DNA of 64,000 nt from Nageia nagi (taxonomy: Eukaryota; Pinophyta), in assembly GCA_050084985.1 (NCBI GenBank), contig JBITNC010000001.1:132618001-132682000 (forward strand), in the 5' to 3' direction. Of this stretch, positions 12,103 through 23,500 are shown piece by piece; the stretch's first letter is position 1, and every line of letters begins with the position of its first letter. The position numbers and the translations under genes are program-made. The notes under the pieces are model-generated. The model saw only the letters and a list, made by a program, of their open reading frames with translations, made no database searches and was not told the origin of the DNA.

Positions 12103-12829
12103 TGTTATAACTGATAAATGATAATAATATATTAAATTAGGGTTATTTATAGTATATTCACTTAACCAATTTAACCAAAAAATAATAGAAAAATGATAAT
12201 ATAGATGATAATAATGTTCTATTTGACCTTACCTTATCAAAACTAAAAAACAAAAGATACAAACCTGCACTTTACCTATGACAATGATCGAAGGTGATAT
12301 TCAAATGAAAGGGATGAACGATGAGCTTCCTCGAAGAATGGATACCAAAATCCAACCTTAACCCAAAAATGATGCCAAGAACCTAATGATGATGCTTAAC
12401 TACCTTTACAATTTAGTCTCACCCTTAGCTTGATATCATCATCTTGCCTTCATTCCACATAATACCACTCATAGATGAGTAAGAGGTAGCATGAATGTGA
12501 AAATCAGAGTATAACAATTTTTAGAATTGATATGTGATGTTAAGAAACACCGATAATTAATGACACTAGTAATTGCCATGTATCAAGGATTCAAGAATAT
12601 GTAAGATCACATCATATCTATGACCATGCACATCCTTCCACCTTTATAGGTAATAGGTAGAGTGCCAAGGCTACTCCTTGGGCTTATTATGATATTGACC
12701 CACTTGTTACCATAAAGCATAAAGATAAATGAGAGTGCATATTGATAAAGGTATTTATTTAATAAATCATTTTGAATAACTAAAAAGGGGTATTTTAATT
12801 AAATTAAAATTATTTTTTAGGTGTTAACA
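12103..12829 (-). repeat. T1 3' LTR
   Basis: On the minus strand it starts TGTTAACACC and ends TTATAACA. It follows a purine tract (AAAGTGAAGCATC) like that of T4 (AAAGTGGGGCATC). The 61.2-61.8 kb stretch is its partner, for example the shared AATAATAGAAAAATGATAAT and GGGGTATTTTAATTAAATTA. Confidence 0.85.
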
Positions 12830-13670
12830 GATGCTTCACTTTGATTATATTTTAATACTTTGGAAATAAAGAAAATCAAAACATAATTCAAAGTACATTA
12901 AAGCAAAAGTAAGAGTAAGAAAATACTCCCTGATGAGTTGTCTCATGGTAGCAGCTTCAGATGCTCCAATTTTTCATCTATGTTATGCCCCCTCTTTGAC
13001 TTGGTTGTGACATGATGGACCTCTCATCATAAGAGAAATCCAAGCCAAAGAATAAGGAACCTGCAAAGAGCTTAGACAAGAAACATTGCATGTACAAGAT
13101 ATCTCAATTATAAACATGATATGAATAAGATGATAAGTGATAAGAATGCAAACTTGTACTTGGTGACTTACCCACCAAGAGTATTGAAGAAAGTACCAAT
13201 TTAGGCTGGTCAACTTGGTTTTCCAAGCCACCATGTTGCCATGGATTTAGTGACAAGAATGAACCTTCCTTACAAAGGTGTTAGATGATAAGAGTGACCA
13301 ACTTGGTTTCCCCAAGCCACCATGTTTCCATGGATTTAGTGACAAGAATGATCCTTCCTTACAAAGGCATCAAATGATATAATTGAAAAAATATATGTAT
13401 GATAAATAAAATTTGTAACATAAAAGAAGATAAACAAATGGAAAAGTTACCTCTTCATTATTTTACCTTGATATGGACTTTACAGAATGTGGTGAAGGCT
13501 CTAGAAATGTATCGATGATGCTCTCTTAGTTCTTTGATTGCTCTCTTAGTTCTTTGATTTTCTTGCAATGTTAGTATATAGAAATGAAAAAATATATATT
13601 TGCATGAAAAAGGGATATTATATGTAAAACATTTTCAGATGCATGACATTGATTAGATTACATTCCTCTT
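12830..13670 (-). other. T1 3' untranslated region with tandem repeat
   Basis: Non-coding, between the integrase end and the 3' LTR. An ~89 nt unit occurs twice (about 13207-13385), seen from CCATGGATTTAGTGACAAGAATG at 13239 and 13328 (23 nt shared, more around it). Tandem repeats at this place are common in Tat elements. Confidence 0.75.
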
Positions 13671-14770
13671 TACCTTCAATTGTAGATAATTTATATGCAC
13701 CTTTTTCATAATTTGCAATGATAATGTAAGGGCCAATCTAGTTAGGTTTGAACTTACTTTTCTTTTCATTTTCAAGTGCTTTAGTGTTAGTAAGATTCTC
13801 TTTTAAGACAAGTCCACCTACCTTGAACTCTTTAGGGATGATATTTTTTCTATAGGCTCATTGGATACGATAATGATAAGCATGAAGGTGTTCTAGAGCA
13901 TTAAACCTCTTCTCATCTAAGACCTCTAGTTGGGCTAACCAAACCTTTTATCTATCTTCATCAGGGATGAGATCATTTAAGGATACATGAAGCAATGGGA
14001 TTTCTAGCTCTAATGGGACAACAACTTCATCTCCATACATTAGGGAAAAGGGAGTGGCACCTAAATATGTCCTAATGCTAGTCTTATAGGCCCACAAAGC
14101 ATAAGGGAGCTATTCATACCAATCTTTACCATGCTATGCAACAATTTTGAATATGATACTCTTGCTTTGGCTTGACCATTTCCTTGGGGATAGTAAGGGC
14201 AAGAGAATTTTCTTTCAATATGATAGTTTGCACAAAAGTATTTTATTTCACTACCTTTAAAGCTAAGACCATTATCCATAAACAATTTAGAAGGTACACC
14301 ATATCTAGAAATGATAAATTTAACAAGAAAATCAATAATTTTACCTCCTTTTGTTGACTTCATTGGTATGGCCTCCACCCATTTAGTGAAGTATTCTATA
14401 GCTGTAATGATAAAATTTATCCATCTCTTGAAATAGGGTTACTTTTACCAATAAAATCAAGTGCCAAAATAGAAAATGGCCAAGGAGATACAATATAATG
14501 CAAATCATGAAAAGGAGAAGGTTTAAGTCTAGTATTCTTTTGATAGTGTTCACATTTTCTAACATGTAATCCATAATCTTGAAGCATAATAGGATAATAA
14601 TAACCTAGTCTAAGAAATTTTTGATAAACAAATTTACCATTAAAGTGAGCACCATATTTACCATCATGAACTTGATGAAATGCCATTTCTATTTCATTCT
14701 TCATTAGAAATCTAAGGAGAGCACCATCAAAAGACTTCCTATATAGCAAATCACCAATAATGATATGTTT
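13671..14770 (-). pseudogene. T1 integrase, broken
   Basis: In minus-strand order: zinc region with LYRKSFDGALLRFL, HDGKYGAHFNG and VRKCEHYQK; core with ALDFIGKSNP (first Asp), FMDNGLSFKG (second Asp) and YYPQGNGQAKA, where the catalytic Glu is Lys; then a C-terminal part with KFKPNWIGPYIII. The HHCC and D,D,E pattern is that of a retroviral-type integrase, which joins cDNA to the host chromosome. Several frameshifts, and the Glu to Lys change alone would end activity. Confidence 0.87.
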
Positions 14771-15804
14771 TTTTAGCTAGTTTTTAAAGTATAACTCTAG
14801 CATTATAATCAAAAGCAATAGGGAAAATACCATTTTTAAGGTAATTGAAAACATCCTGATACCACTCACATGCATTTATAGAATTTTCTAAAAATAATAA
14901 TCTTGAATGAAATTTTGAACATCACACTCATGAAAAGACTTACCAATATTTTTGATTGTGAGGATGATTTGTTTATCTTCTATGTTAATAGGAGAAAGGG
15001 AAGCGACACTAGCCATTGCATTAGCATACCTGTTGCTATCTCTTGAGATGTTGTTAATCTAATACTCAAATTAGTACATGAGGATATTTTATACCATTTC
15101 CTTATATGGTTGCAACTTTGGATCCTTGGTGTTGTAGATGTTGGACATTTTCTTTATTATCAAATGTGAATCACCAGAGATCCTTATCCTTTTCACCTTA
15201 AGAAGTATTGCATCCCTCAAACCTAAGATAAGAGCCTTATATTCTACCATGTTGTTAGTGCAATCAAAGCTTAAATGATAATATATAGGTATAACATCAA
15301 CATGAGGATTGATGAGGAAATTCCTTCCTTAGCTTTGTGAATGCACTTTGAACTATCAAAGTATAATGTCCACTTGTGATCTTCTATGAAGCCAACAAAA
15401 ACCTTAGGAAAAATAGGTTCATCATACCAATGTTGGTATTGTAATCCAACGATGGCACTAGCACTATAGGTGGTTTGATAGTACACTTCATCTAAAAACT
15501 CTTCCCATGTTTAAGATACTTCGTTGCATGCATGGTTGGTGATGAAATCTACAATAGCTTATCCTTTGATCAATTTTTGAGTGATAAAGACCAAATCAAA
15601 TTCTTGAAGCAACATCATCCTCTTTGTAACTCTTCTAGACAAGTAGGACTTAGAAATAAGATATCTAAGTGGATCAACCTGATATATGACATATGTTGTA
15701 TTTCAAAGCATGTAATGTTTTAACTTTTCTGTTGAGAAGATTATTGCAAAGCATATCTTTTTGATGGTATTATATCTTATCTCATAATCAAACAAAGTCT
15801 TACT
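14771..15804 (-). pseudogene. T1 RNase H end and second RNase H, broken
   Basis: The part next to the E2a insertion reads KTLFDYEIRYN, then EKLKHYML, the end of the RT-linked RNase H. Further on, HKWTLYFDSSKC marks the start of the second RNase H (FDGS is the usual form; Gly is Ser here). The later region is badly decayed but contains recognisable SLIIKK-like and DASN-like pieces in broken frames. Stops are frequent. Confidence 0.75.
15800..15804. repeat. Target site duplication of E2a, left
   Basis: TTACT here and TTAAT at 26527-26531 flank E2a, with one mismatch. The intact site would read IYYIS in the T1 RNase H frame. Confidence 0.75.
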
Positions 15805-16244
15805 TGATTAAATTAACCCTTTCCAAATTAATCTCTAGATTACCAACATAATAACCCAATAACATAAGCCAATCTCCTAAATAACATAAGATATAAAGTG
15901 GTTCCTCCCTCCTTGGGAGTACACTCACTAAATCTTGTTATTTTCAAGGACCTCTCTTACAAAATATCTCCTGTCTCTCCAAACCCTAAACCTAGCTTTT
16001 TAATTATTTCATTACAATGAGAGGAGGGGTACCTCTCTATTTATAAGAAGAAACCCATCCTTTAATCTCCCTTTAACCCAAGGGTAAGGTTAAAGGTATT
16101 TCTATATTTAATCTTCTTTCTAAATTTAATCCTCTTTCTATTTTTATTCCCTTAATATTTTAAGGTATTTAAAGATACTTTAAGCATTAAGTAAATTTAT
16201 ATTAAAAAGAAATATTACACAATATTATATTACAATTTTCAACA
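15805..16244 (-). repeat. E2a 3' LTR
   Basis: The minus strand begins TGTTGAAAATTGTAATATAA. The purine tract AAGGGGGAG lies just outside, at 16245-16253. It lacks a ~31 nt segment present in the other LTR. Confidence 0.88.
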
Positions 16245-16499
16245 CTCCCCCTTAATACAATATTGAGTAGAGAGTCAAAAAGACAAAGAGAAAGAGTAAG
16301 AGAGAGTTCTCCTCCAAAGAGATACAAGTGGAAATAAGAACATTTACATATTTGAAGAAGTAATAGAATATAGATGGTCCTACAATGGCTCAACTACTGA
16401 ACTATTTTAACAAATGGTTTTACAATACAATTATTAACCAAATAATGGGGTCATTATACAAATGTATTCATTCAACAACATGTTGACATGCTGACCCTC
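16245..16499 (-). other. E2a internal non-coding segment, left of T4
   Basis: Non-coding. It matches the end of E2b (60540-60685), including the ACTCTCT and GTATTAAG strings before the purine tract. Confidence 0.75.
16495..16499. repeat. Target site duplication of T4, left
   Basis: CCCTC, repeated exactly at 24761-24765. Confidence 0.9.
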
Positions 16500-17396
16500 T
16501 GTTAACACATAAAAATGAATTTATGTTTTTAAATCAATAAATTAATGAAATATGCTTGGCCTAACTATATGTCTTGAATGGATTAAAGTGATAATATCAA
16601 TGTTTGGCTTGAATATGAATATTGTATGGTTTACCTTGAATATTGCATGGTTTATCTTGAATATTGCATGGGTTATCTTGAATATTGTATGGTTTATCTT
16701 GAGTATTGCATGAATTATCTTGTTTATTGATGTGTTTATATTAAATCTTGTGAATTAACCTTATTTATGTGGATGCACACCGACCTATGGGTGGTATTAT
16801 CTATTATCTATATAAATAAGGGATCTAATAGTAAGTCCACAACAACAAGGATACACATGATCCCGCGTATGGTCTTGTAAGTGGCTACCCCTTAAGGTAT
16901 CTCTTGGTATCGCCTACAAGGCTGTGGTTTGTGTGCTTCCTTACGCGAGCTCTCCTGACATATGCAATCAATTCTGATATTACACTGCAATCTGAGATAT
17001 CTATACTGAAGATCTGGACCTAATCGAGAGGTCAAAGCTATCAAGCTAGGGCCGTCGATGCTCCTTTGTGAATGGAAGAACACCACCGATGCTCTAATAC
17101 TACTAAAATGGATCGCCCACGGTCCTCTTTTTGCATCCTTGCAGGTCACGACGTTGTGGAAAAGGTAGCTTATCATCACTACATCGCCAATATCTACATC
17201 TTTCGTTGTTAGGTACGTTCCGTGAGGTAAGTACACGAATCACAGTCTTGGTTGGTACAAGTACATTGCTGAATTGGTTATGTTGTTTATTTATATCTAG
17301 AATAAATCGCTATCCGTAGCTAGTATACAGATAATATTGAGTTTGTAGATATTTCTCTGTTTATTTATTTACACGCTCAATTTTTATTTGTAAACA
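16500..17396 (+). repeat. T4 5' LTR
   Basis: Starts TGTTAACACATAA and ends TTTGTAAACA. An array of ATTG(C/T)ATGG(T/G)TTATCTTGA-like units lies at 16615-16720, and a GATCGCCCACGGTC palindrome at 17111. Confidence 0.95.
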
Positions 17397-17420
17397 TTTG
17401 GTGAACCCGACGTGAACTAC
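17397..17420 (+). promoter_or_regulatory. T4 primer binding site region
   Basis: TTTGGTGAACCCGACGTG directly follows the LTR. The same TTGGTGAACC is next to the T1-type LTR at 12102. The primer tRNA was not assigned. Confidence 0.6.
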
Positions 17421-17487
17421 ACATCATTATACTAAAACCCTAAAGGTTTTAGTTAAGATTAACATCTATTTTGTGAGTGTCTTAGTT

Positions 17488-18741
17488 ATGGAACAGCTTA
17501 AGTTATTCTTGCAAAGCCTTTCAAAAAGAGATTTGGATGAGTTATTGGTAGAAATCAGACATGATGATCCGGAGGGATCTGGAGGAATGCAAAATAGCGT
17601 TGAGGGTGACAATAGCAATTTTTAGGCTACTATGGAAGGTATGCAGAGGTAGATAGACAGATTGGCAAGAAGATCAACGCCACCTAATGATTCTTTCGAA
17701 TTTGGTAGTCCTTTATGTGGTGACATTCGTAGGCATATGCCACCATCCGATTACAAAGAACCAAAATTTAGTAAGTTCAATGGTGGAGGAGATCCAAGGA
17801 GACATATACAAGGATTTAAGGATGAATGTGAACTCACAATTGGTACCGACCAAAGATTGCAGGCTAAATTCTTCCCCCAGAGCTTGGAAGGAGATGCATG
17901 AGAATGGTTTTATGGCTTACCTGAAGGGTCCATTACATCATTTGAGGAATTCAGTGATTTGTTTCTGGAGCAATATAAGCATAACATCAAGAAGGAGGTT
18001 ATGCTATCAGATTTATGTGCTATTAAACAGGGCAGTGATGAGCAACTGGATAAATTTGTTGTAAGATTTAAGAAGACATGGCAGCAAGTAAAGATTAGGT
18101 TAATAGAAAAAGAGGTAAATAACATTTTTAAAGAAGCTATTATATTGCCCTTACAAGCATATGTTATTGATTATACACATCTCACATTTTTTGATATGAC
18201 GTATAAACTGTTAGAGAAAGAAAAAGTCCTTGTGAAGTTAGGGATTGTAAAGTATGGTAATAATGAAAAGGCAAAAGCAAAGGATAAGAGATCACATTCA
18301 CCGAAGAAAGAGAAAGATGTCCATATGGCTGAGAATACAAGTGAGATGAAGGAAAAGAGATATGTGAGATTTCCCATACCTCCAAGACACATCCTAAAAG
18401 ATCTTGTGGAAAAAGGGTTATTACAACCTTTACCGAAGCGTGAGGAAGATCCCACAGCAGAAAAACCCCATTGGTATAAGGAAGATAGATATTGTGAATA
18501 TCATCAGGCTAAAGGCCATGCTACAAATGGATGTGGAAATCTTAGGGATAGAATACAAAAGCTCATAGAAGATGGATTCTATGTATGTCCAGCAAAGGTC
18601 AAAGATACAGGAGAAGAACAACATATCAATACGATCTTCCTTAAGGATGCTAACTCGGTAGGAGCTCCAGGCCTCCCGAAGGTATCATTTGGTAGATTGA
18701 AATACATAAAAAAAAAAAAACAAAAGAGAGAGAAAAGCTAG
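17488..18741 (+). pseudogene. T4 gag, three premature stops
   Basis: One frame of 417 codons runs from MEQLKLFLQSLSKRD to the TAG at 18739, interrupted only by TAG at 17623, TAG at 17650 and TGA at 17899. The middle has the retrotransposon gag core (PKFSKFNGGGDPRRHI, FFPQSLEGDA, EWFYGLPEGSI, FLEQYKHNIKKE, LDKFVVRFKKTW). A CEYHQAKGHATNGC finger (C-x2-H-x4-GH-x4-C) sits near the end, the type found in Tat gag. Gag packages the RNA into virus-like particles. The stops fit C to T changes (CAG to TAG, CGA or TGG to TGA). The frame is otherwise free of indels, so decay is recent. Protease and pol do not follow. Confidence 0.88.
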
Positions 18742-19084
18742 CAGTTGGTTCAGGTCTCTAACAGATGTCAGGGTTAAGAGATTGGGAGGTTTCATGAAGT
18801 CATAACAGGAGCACCGGTGTTGTATTTCGGGAGAAAAAGACCATCGATGGTCCTCTTTTAGGGAAAAAATAGAGGAAAGCAAAAGATTCCAAGTACGTTC
18901 GCAACATGAAAGGTCAGAATTTTAGGTCGTATCGTTGGTGTTCGTTCGCAAGGATCACGGAACATCAAATTCACACATCATAAGTACATGAACAAAGAAC
19001 AAATCAGGTACCAAAGTTTATGTTTTATATATCATGATCAAAATGTTTTTATTTACAATGCAAACTAAATGAGATTACATAGAG
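18742..19084. other. T4 spacer where pol would begin
   Basis: No protease or RT. It contains CACCGGTG (18812-18819) and a perfect palindrome GACCATCGATGGTC (18839-18852), then TCCTCTTTT, the same layout as the palindrome pair in the LTRs. Confidence 0.7.
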
Positions 19085-19384
19085 TGATTTAAAATCTCCT
19101 ACTAGACCCCCCACCCCCTACACTAGAGCTAGTAGCCCTGCTAGAGGTGCCACCCCCGCACCGTGCCCTGTATTTCTCTGCGCAGGCCTTCTCCTCACCG
19201 ATCTATCTCTCAGCCTGGCAAAGCTGCTCGTAGAGGACCTTGATTTCTTTGTTTGCCACCTGTAAGTCTTGATAGATACTGGCATAATCTCCTCCTTCGA
19301 ACTATAGACGGCCCTGTAGCTCTCTGATCTCCTCATCCTTCTGATCGATTTGGCTACGTAGCCTAGCTATCTCAACCTCAGGAT

Positions 19385-19474
19385 CTGTGACATAGCATTA
19401 ACATATCATGTTAGTTCCTTGCGTATTATGAAAAATAGAAAGTCAAAGCAAAGTAAAAGAGAAAGTAGTTTTAC
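19385..19474 (-). other. Intron 2 of the PMD gene
   Basis: On the minus strand it begins GTAAAACTAC after GATGATGATG and ends GTCACAG before ATCCTGAGG. It joins the acidic tail to the coiled coil. Confidence 0.65.
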
Positions 19475-20900
19475 CATCATCATCTTCATCGTAGTCTTCA
19501 TCCTCCCAGTCTAATTCTATCTTATATTCAGGTTCATATTCATCCTGGTTCGGATCAGTCTCCTCATTATCATCATGCCCTGAATCTAAAGATGTGTCAT
19601 GAGCATATGAAGAGCTACTCTCCCCTCCCCATCCTCCTGTGGTGAAGGGAGTGTCCCAACCGATCTATGTGTCTCTTGGGTCCTCATCCTCCCATGCATC
19701 ATCACCCATGTCAGTATCGTGAATGCCTATGTGGTGAGGGCGGTGTGTCCTCCACCAGTCTAGATAGTCCTCTGTATGATCAGGTCCATCTATGTCATCA
19801 TCAACATCATAGTCAGAGTCCTTGCTGGGGGACTCCCAGTCTGGATCCTAGTCCGGCACTGGCTCGTAATCCTCTGAGAGGTGCCTGCTACGGTAGTAGT
19901 GCACCACTATCTTGTAGTCATTCGGTATACCCTACTGGAGGCCGAACTGATGGAGTACCCGCTCTGGCCTGTACGGCTCCACTAAAGCCCTACATGCCTA
20001 TAGGTAGGTAGGGTGTCTCACCCATGTCATCTCCTCTAAGTCTTCCTCCCACTCTGGTACACCTCCCTGATAAGGATGCCAGTAGATCTGCACCTCCTAT
20101 AGTAAGTCAAGTCGCACATGCCATCCCTCTAGGTCTATGTTAGGGAAGTCTGGTACCTCAGTCGTTGCCCACCGTTGCCAGGTGGGGGCATCATCCAGCT
20201 GGTCTAGGGGTAGTATAGTCAGTCTAGAAATAGTGATGTGTTCATAGGCCCACACCTGCAGGATCATAGAGTGAGCCACCTGTCTCCCCTTTCTCTCCAC
20301 CTCTGCAAAGCCATGGAGATCATGATAAAGTTGTGCCAGTATTGCGGGGCATCATGCATATCACTGTCTGTGTATAACCATGTTCTAAATAATAGGAATC
20401 ATAACCACTGGGAAGGTCTCACTACTCTTGTTTGGATAGACAATAGCATCTAGAAGGCAGGCAATGAGGAGCCTCATCCGTAGGTCACCCCGTGCTGGAG
20501 GATCCTCTGGCACATGTCTCACTAGTGACACACCTCTCTTCCTGTGATTCACTTTGTCTGATCCTGTCAGCCATGTAGCCCATACCTCTACCTGTTCCAA
20601 GCTCAAAACAGGAATCATCTTCACTAGTTTCCCCCTGATAGGAAGTCCAGTGATCCTGTAGATATCCTCTAAGGTCACTGTAATCTCACCGGTGGGAAGG
20701 TGAAAGGTGTTGGAATTTGGATCCCACCTCTCCATCAAAGCTGTAAGCATGTTGCGGTCATGAAACACATATTCAGCAAATGCAAGGTGGCTGAATGAAA
20801 TATCCTCTAGAATACTCCAGGCTGCATCAGTTTGGGGCCACTGTTGGGCAGTGGTGAAGGAGGCACTCTTACCGGATGGACGCATAAGGTATGCACAGCT

Positions 20901-21284
20901 CTGTAAGAAAAGAAGGATGAAAGGCAAGTCAGTATCAAGATGTGAAATGCAAATAGCAAAAAATAGTACAGGAAAACAAGGACCGCCCACGGTCTACTAC
21001 AGGTGAGAAGGACCGCCCACAGTCCAAACTAGGGCAGAAAGGACCGCCAGTAATCCTATTTTCATGAAAAAGGGCAATAAAATTTGGGGTATAGGTTCGT
21101 ACGGGTGAGCATAAGGTAGTCATGGCACTGGAAGTTTGAAAAGCAGACTAAAAAGAGAAAAATGTAGAGCTAGGGTATGCAACAGTAAAACCCTAGGGGC
21201 AATTTAGAAAAGCTAGTGTACAGGTAGCTAAAACTTGAAGAGAAATAAAAACATAGCATGAAAAAGGTAGAAGAGGTAGAGTAC
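20901..21284 (-). other. Intron 1 of the PMD gene
   Basis: Donor GTACTC after CATCAG, acceptor TTTCTTACAG before AGCTGTGCAT. It contains three GGACCGCC palindromes. Confidence 0.65.
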
Positions 21285-21719
21285 CTGATGACTAGCAGGA
21301 GAATCAGCCACCAAGGCAGCTCTGTGTCCCTCTCGGTGTGTGATCGATAGGGCCATAGTGTGCAGCACAGCAATACAGGAAGAATTATTTAGCGATAGTG
21401 ACAAAAGCACTAGCTAAACCTCTCTGAATTAGTCTCTTGAGCTCTGGGATGCTCTCAGCTATGAAAATGATAAGGTGATCAAATGAGGAAGGGTGGGGCC
21501 CCTTTTATAGAAAGGTTAGGGCACACACTTCAAGACTAATTTCAATTTGAGCATTTGGCATGCATGGACGAGCAATCAGGCATCAATTTGGAATCCAGAG
21601 GTGATTTGTAGGGATGTGATTTTCACGGTTTTTGATGAATCTTCAAGAAAAGGACCGCCCGCGGCCTTAGTGAAGATCGCCAGTGTTCTAAGTTAGTAGG
21701 AAAGGACCGCCTACGTTCC
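20980..21719. repeat. Cluster of GGACCGCC..CGGTCC-type palindromes
   Basis: Sixteen-nt near-palindromes lie at 20980 (GGACCGCCCACGGTCT), 21010 (GGACCGCCCACAGTCC), 21041 (GGACCGCCAGTAATCC), 21652 (GGACCGCCCGCGGCCT) and 21704 (GGACCGCCTACGTTCC), each after an A/G-rich run. Related forms are in both LTRs (17110, 24474) and at 18839. Confidence 0.85.
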
Positions 21720-21736
21720 TTTATCTAGAAAATTAG

Positions 21737-21930
21737 TTTATTGAGTATCATGAGTGCATCATAGATGTTTGACGAATGATATATCCAGGAGAATATTGCC
21801 TTGAAGTTTTGTGTTTACAGATCTGAATTATCATCTTATCTAAGTATCATGTGTGCATCATAGGTGTTTGATGAATGATATATCTAGGAGAATATTGCTT
21901 TGAGTTTTCATGTTTACAAACCTGAGTGAT
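21737..21930 (+). repeat. Two ~101 nt direct repeats
   Basis: The block TGCATCATAGATGTTTGA, then AATGATATATC..AGGAGAATATTG, occurs twice, before the minisatellites. Confidence 0.75.
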
Positions 21931-22800
21931 CAGACTATCATGCTGGTGAGTGGAGTCCAGCTCCCGTGATCAGACTATCATGCTTATGAGAGGAGTCCAG
22001 CTCCCATAGTCAGCTTATCATGTGCTTATCATATGCTTGTGAGTGGAGTCTAGCTCCCATACTCAGCTTATCATATGCCTATGAGTGGAGTCCAGCTCCC
22101 ATAGTCAGCTTATCATGTGCTTATCATGTGCCTATGAGTGGAGTTCAGCTCCCATAGTCAGCTTATCATGTGCTTATCATGTGCCTATGAGTGGAGTTCC
22201 AGCTCCCATAATTAGATTATCATATGCTTATGAGTGGAGTCCAGCTCCCATGGTTAGACTATCATGTGCTTATCATATGCTTGTGAGTGGAGTCCAGCTC
22301 CCATACTCAATTTATCATGTGCCTATGAGTGGAGTCCAGCTCCCATAGTCAGCTTATCATGTGCCTATGAGTGGAGTTCAGCTCCCATAGTCAGCTTATC
22401 ATGTGCTTATCATGTGCCTATGAGTGGAGTTCTAGCTCCCATAATCAGATTATCATATGCTTATGAGTGGAGTCCAGCTCCCATGGTTAGACTATCATGT
22501 GCTTATCATGTGCTTATGAGTGGAGTCCAGCTCCCGTGATCAGACTATCATGCTTGGGAGAGGAGTCCAGCTCCCATAGTCAACTTATCATGTGCTTATG
22601 AGTGGAGTTCAGCTCCCATGAGTCAGCTTATCATATGCTTGTGAGTGGAGTCTAGCTCCCATAGTCAGCTTATCATATGCTTGTGAGTGGAGTTCAGCTA
22701 CCATAATCAGATTATCATGCTTGTGAGTGGAGTTCTAGCTCCCATAATCAGATTATCATATTTGTGAGTGGAGTCCAACTCCCATAGTTAGCTTATCATG
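21931..22800 (+). repeat. T4 minisatellite 1
   Basis: About 17 units of 40-60 nt built on GAGTGGAGTCCAGCTCCCAT, then AGTCAGCTTATCATGTGCTT with or without a second TATCATGTGC. GGAGTCCAGCTCC is itself nearly palindromic. ORFs across it are repeat artefacts. Confidence 0.95.
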
Positions 22801-23362
22801 CTTCTTGGTGGAGTATCAGCTTCATCAGTTTATCATTGTTCTACGGAGTTCAGTTCTCATGCAACTGGAGTACACCTCTTGGTGCGAAGGCTCAGTTGTG
22901 TGGAACTTAGCTCTCATACATTAGCTTATCATTATTCTACGGAGTTCGGTTCTCATGCAACTGGAGTACACCTCTTGGTGCAAAGGCTCAGTTGTGTGGA
23001 ACTTAGCTCTCATACATCAGTTTATCATTGTTCTGTGGAGTTCGGTTCTCATGCAACTGGAGTACACCTCTTGGTGCGAAGGCTCAGTTGTGTGGAACTT
23101 AGCTCTCATACATCAGCTTATCATTGTTCTACAGAGTTCGGTTCTCATGCAACTTGGTGTGAAGAGTTACGTGGAACTTAGCTCTCACATATCAGCTTAT
23201 CACTTGTTTTGCAGAGTTCGATTCTTATGCAACTTGGTGCAAAGAGTTGTGTGGAACTTAGCTCTCACATATCAGCTTATCATTGTTTTGCAGAGTTCGG
23301 TTCTCATGCAACTGGAGTACACCTCTTGGTGCGAAGGCTTAGTTGTGTAGAACTTAGCTCTC
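22801..23362 (+). repeat. T4 minisatellite 2, 96 nt and 80 nt units
   Basis: Four starts at 22841, 22937, 23033 and 23129 are exactly 96 nt apart, followed by two 80 nt steps (23209, 23289). Short units lack the 16 nt around GGAGTACACCTC. The last unit returns to the long form. Confidence 0.95.
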
Positions 23363-23500
23363 TCCTATGTGTGGTTATGGTTATCATGTGTTGTTATGTG
23401 TGTTATCATGTCTTGTCTTGTGAGTTGGTCATGTGTGTTATCATGTCTTGTCATGTGTGTTGTCATGTGTTGTCATGTTTTGTCTTGTGATGTGGTCTTG
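23363..23500 (+). repeat. T4 minisatellite 3, TGTGTTATCATGT units
   Basis: Irregular TGTGTGTTATCATGTCTTGT-type units; the sequence then becomes unique up to the purine tract (AAAGTGGGGCATC) at 23850-23862. Confidence 0.85.

Larger units (their letters stand above)
19085..21356 (-). pseudogene. Antisense plant mobile domain (PMD) protein gene with two introns
   Basis: Three exons can be read on the minus strand. Exon 1 (21356-21285) reads MALSITHREGHRAALV to SHQ. Exon 2 (20900-19475) reads on in phase with SCAYLMRPSGKSA and carries PMD landmarks: WSILEDISFSHLAFAEY, WDPNSNTFHLPTGEITV, LEDIYRITGLPIRGK, LAQLYHDLHGFAE, LQVWAYEHI, then PEWEEDLEEMTWVRHP and a long acidic tail. Exon 3 (19384-19085) holds a coiled coil (PEVEIARLRSQIDQKD) and a Gly/Ser-rich end. 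The introns, 20901-21284 and 19385-19474, have GT and AG ends. PMD proteins such as MAIN act in plant nuclei in silencing and genome stability, and PMD genes are known in some transposons. At least seven stops, mostly TAG and TGA, show that this copy is dead. Confidence 0.8.

Noticed and set aside
18171-18455. Minus-strand frames of 60-95 residues
   Set aside because: Antisense shadow of the T4 gag core.
22085-22539. Open frames with repeated CAYEWSSAPIV-like peptides
   Set aside because: They are translations of minisatellite 1, where unit lengths happen to be multiples of three.
22798-23490. Open frames and a CRISPR-like regular spacing
   Set aside because: The 96 nt units are repeated throughout with no unique spacers; this is a plant retrotransposon minisatellite, and no cas-like genes exist here.
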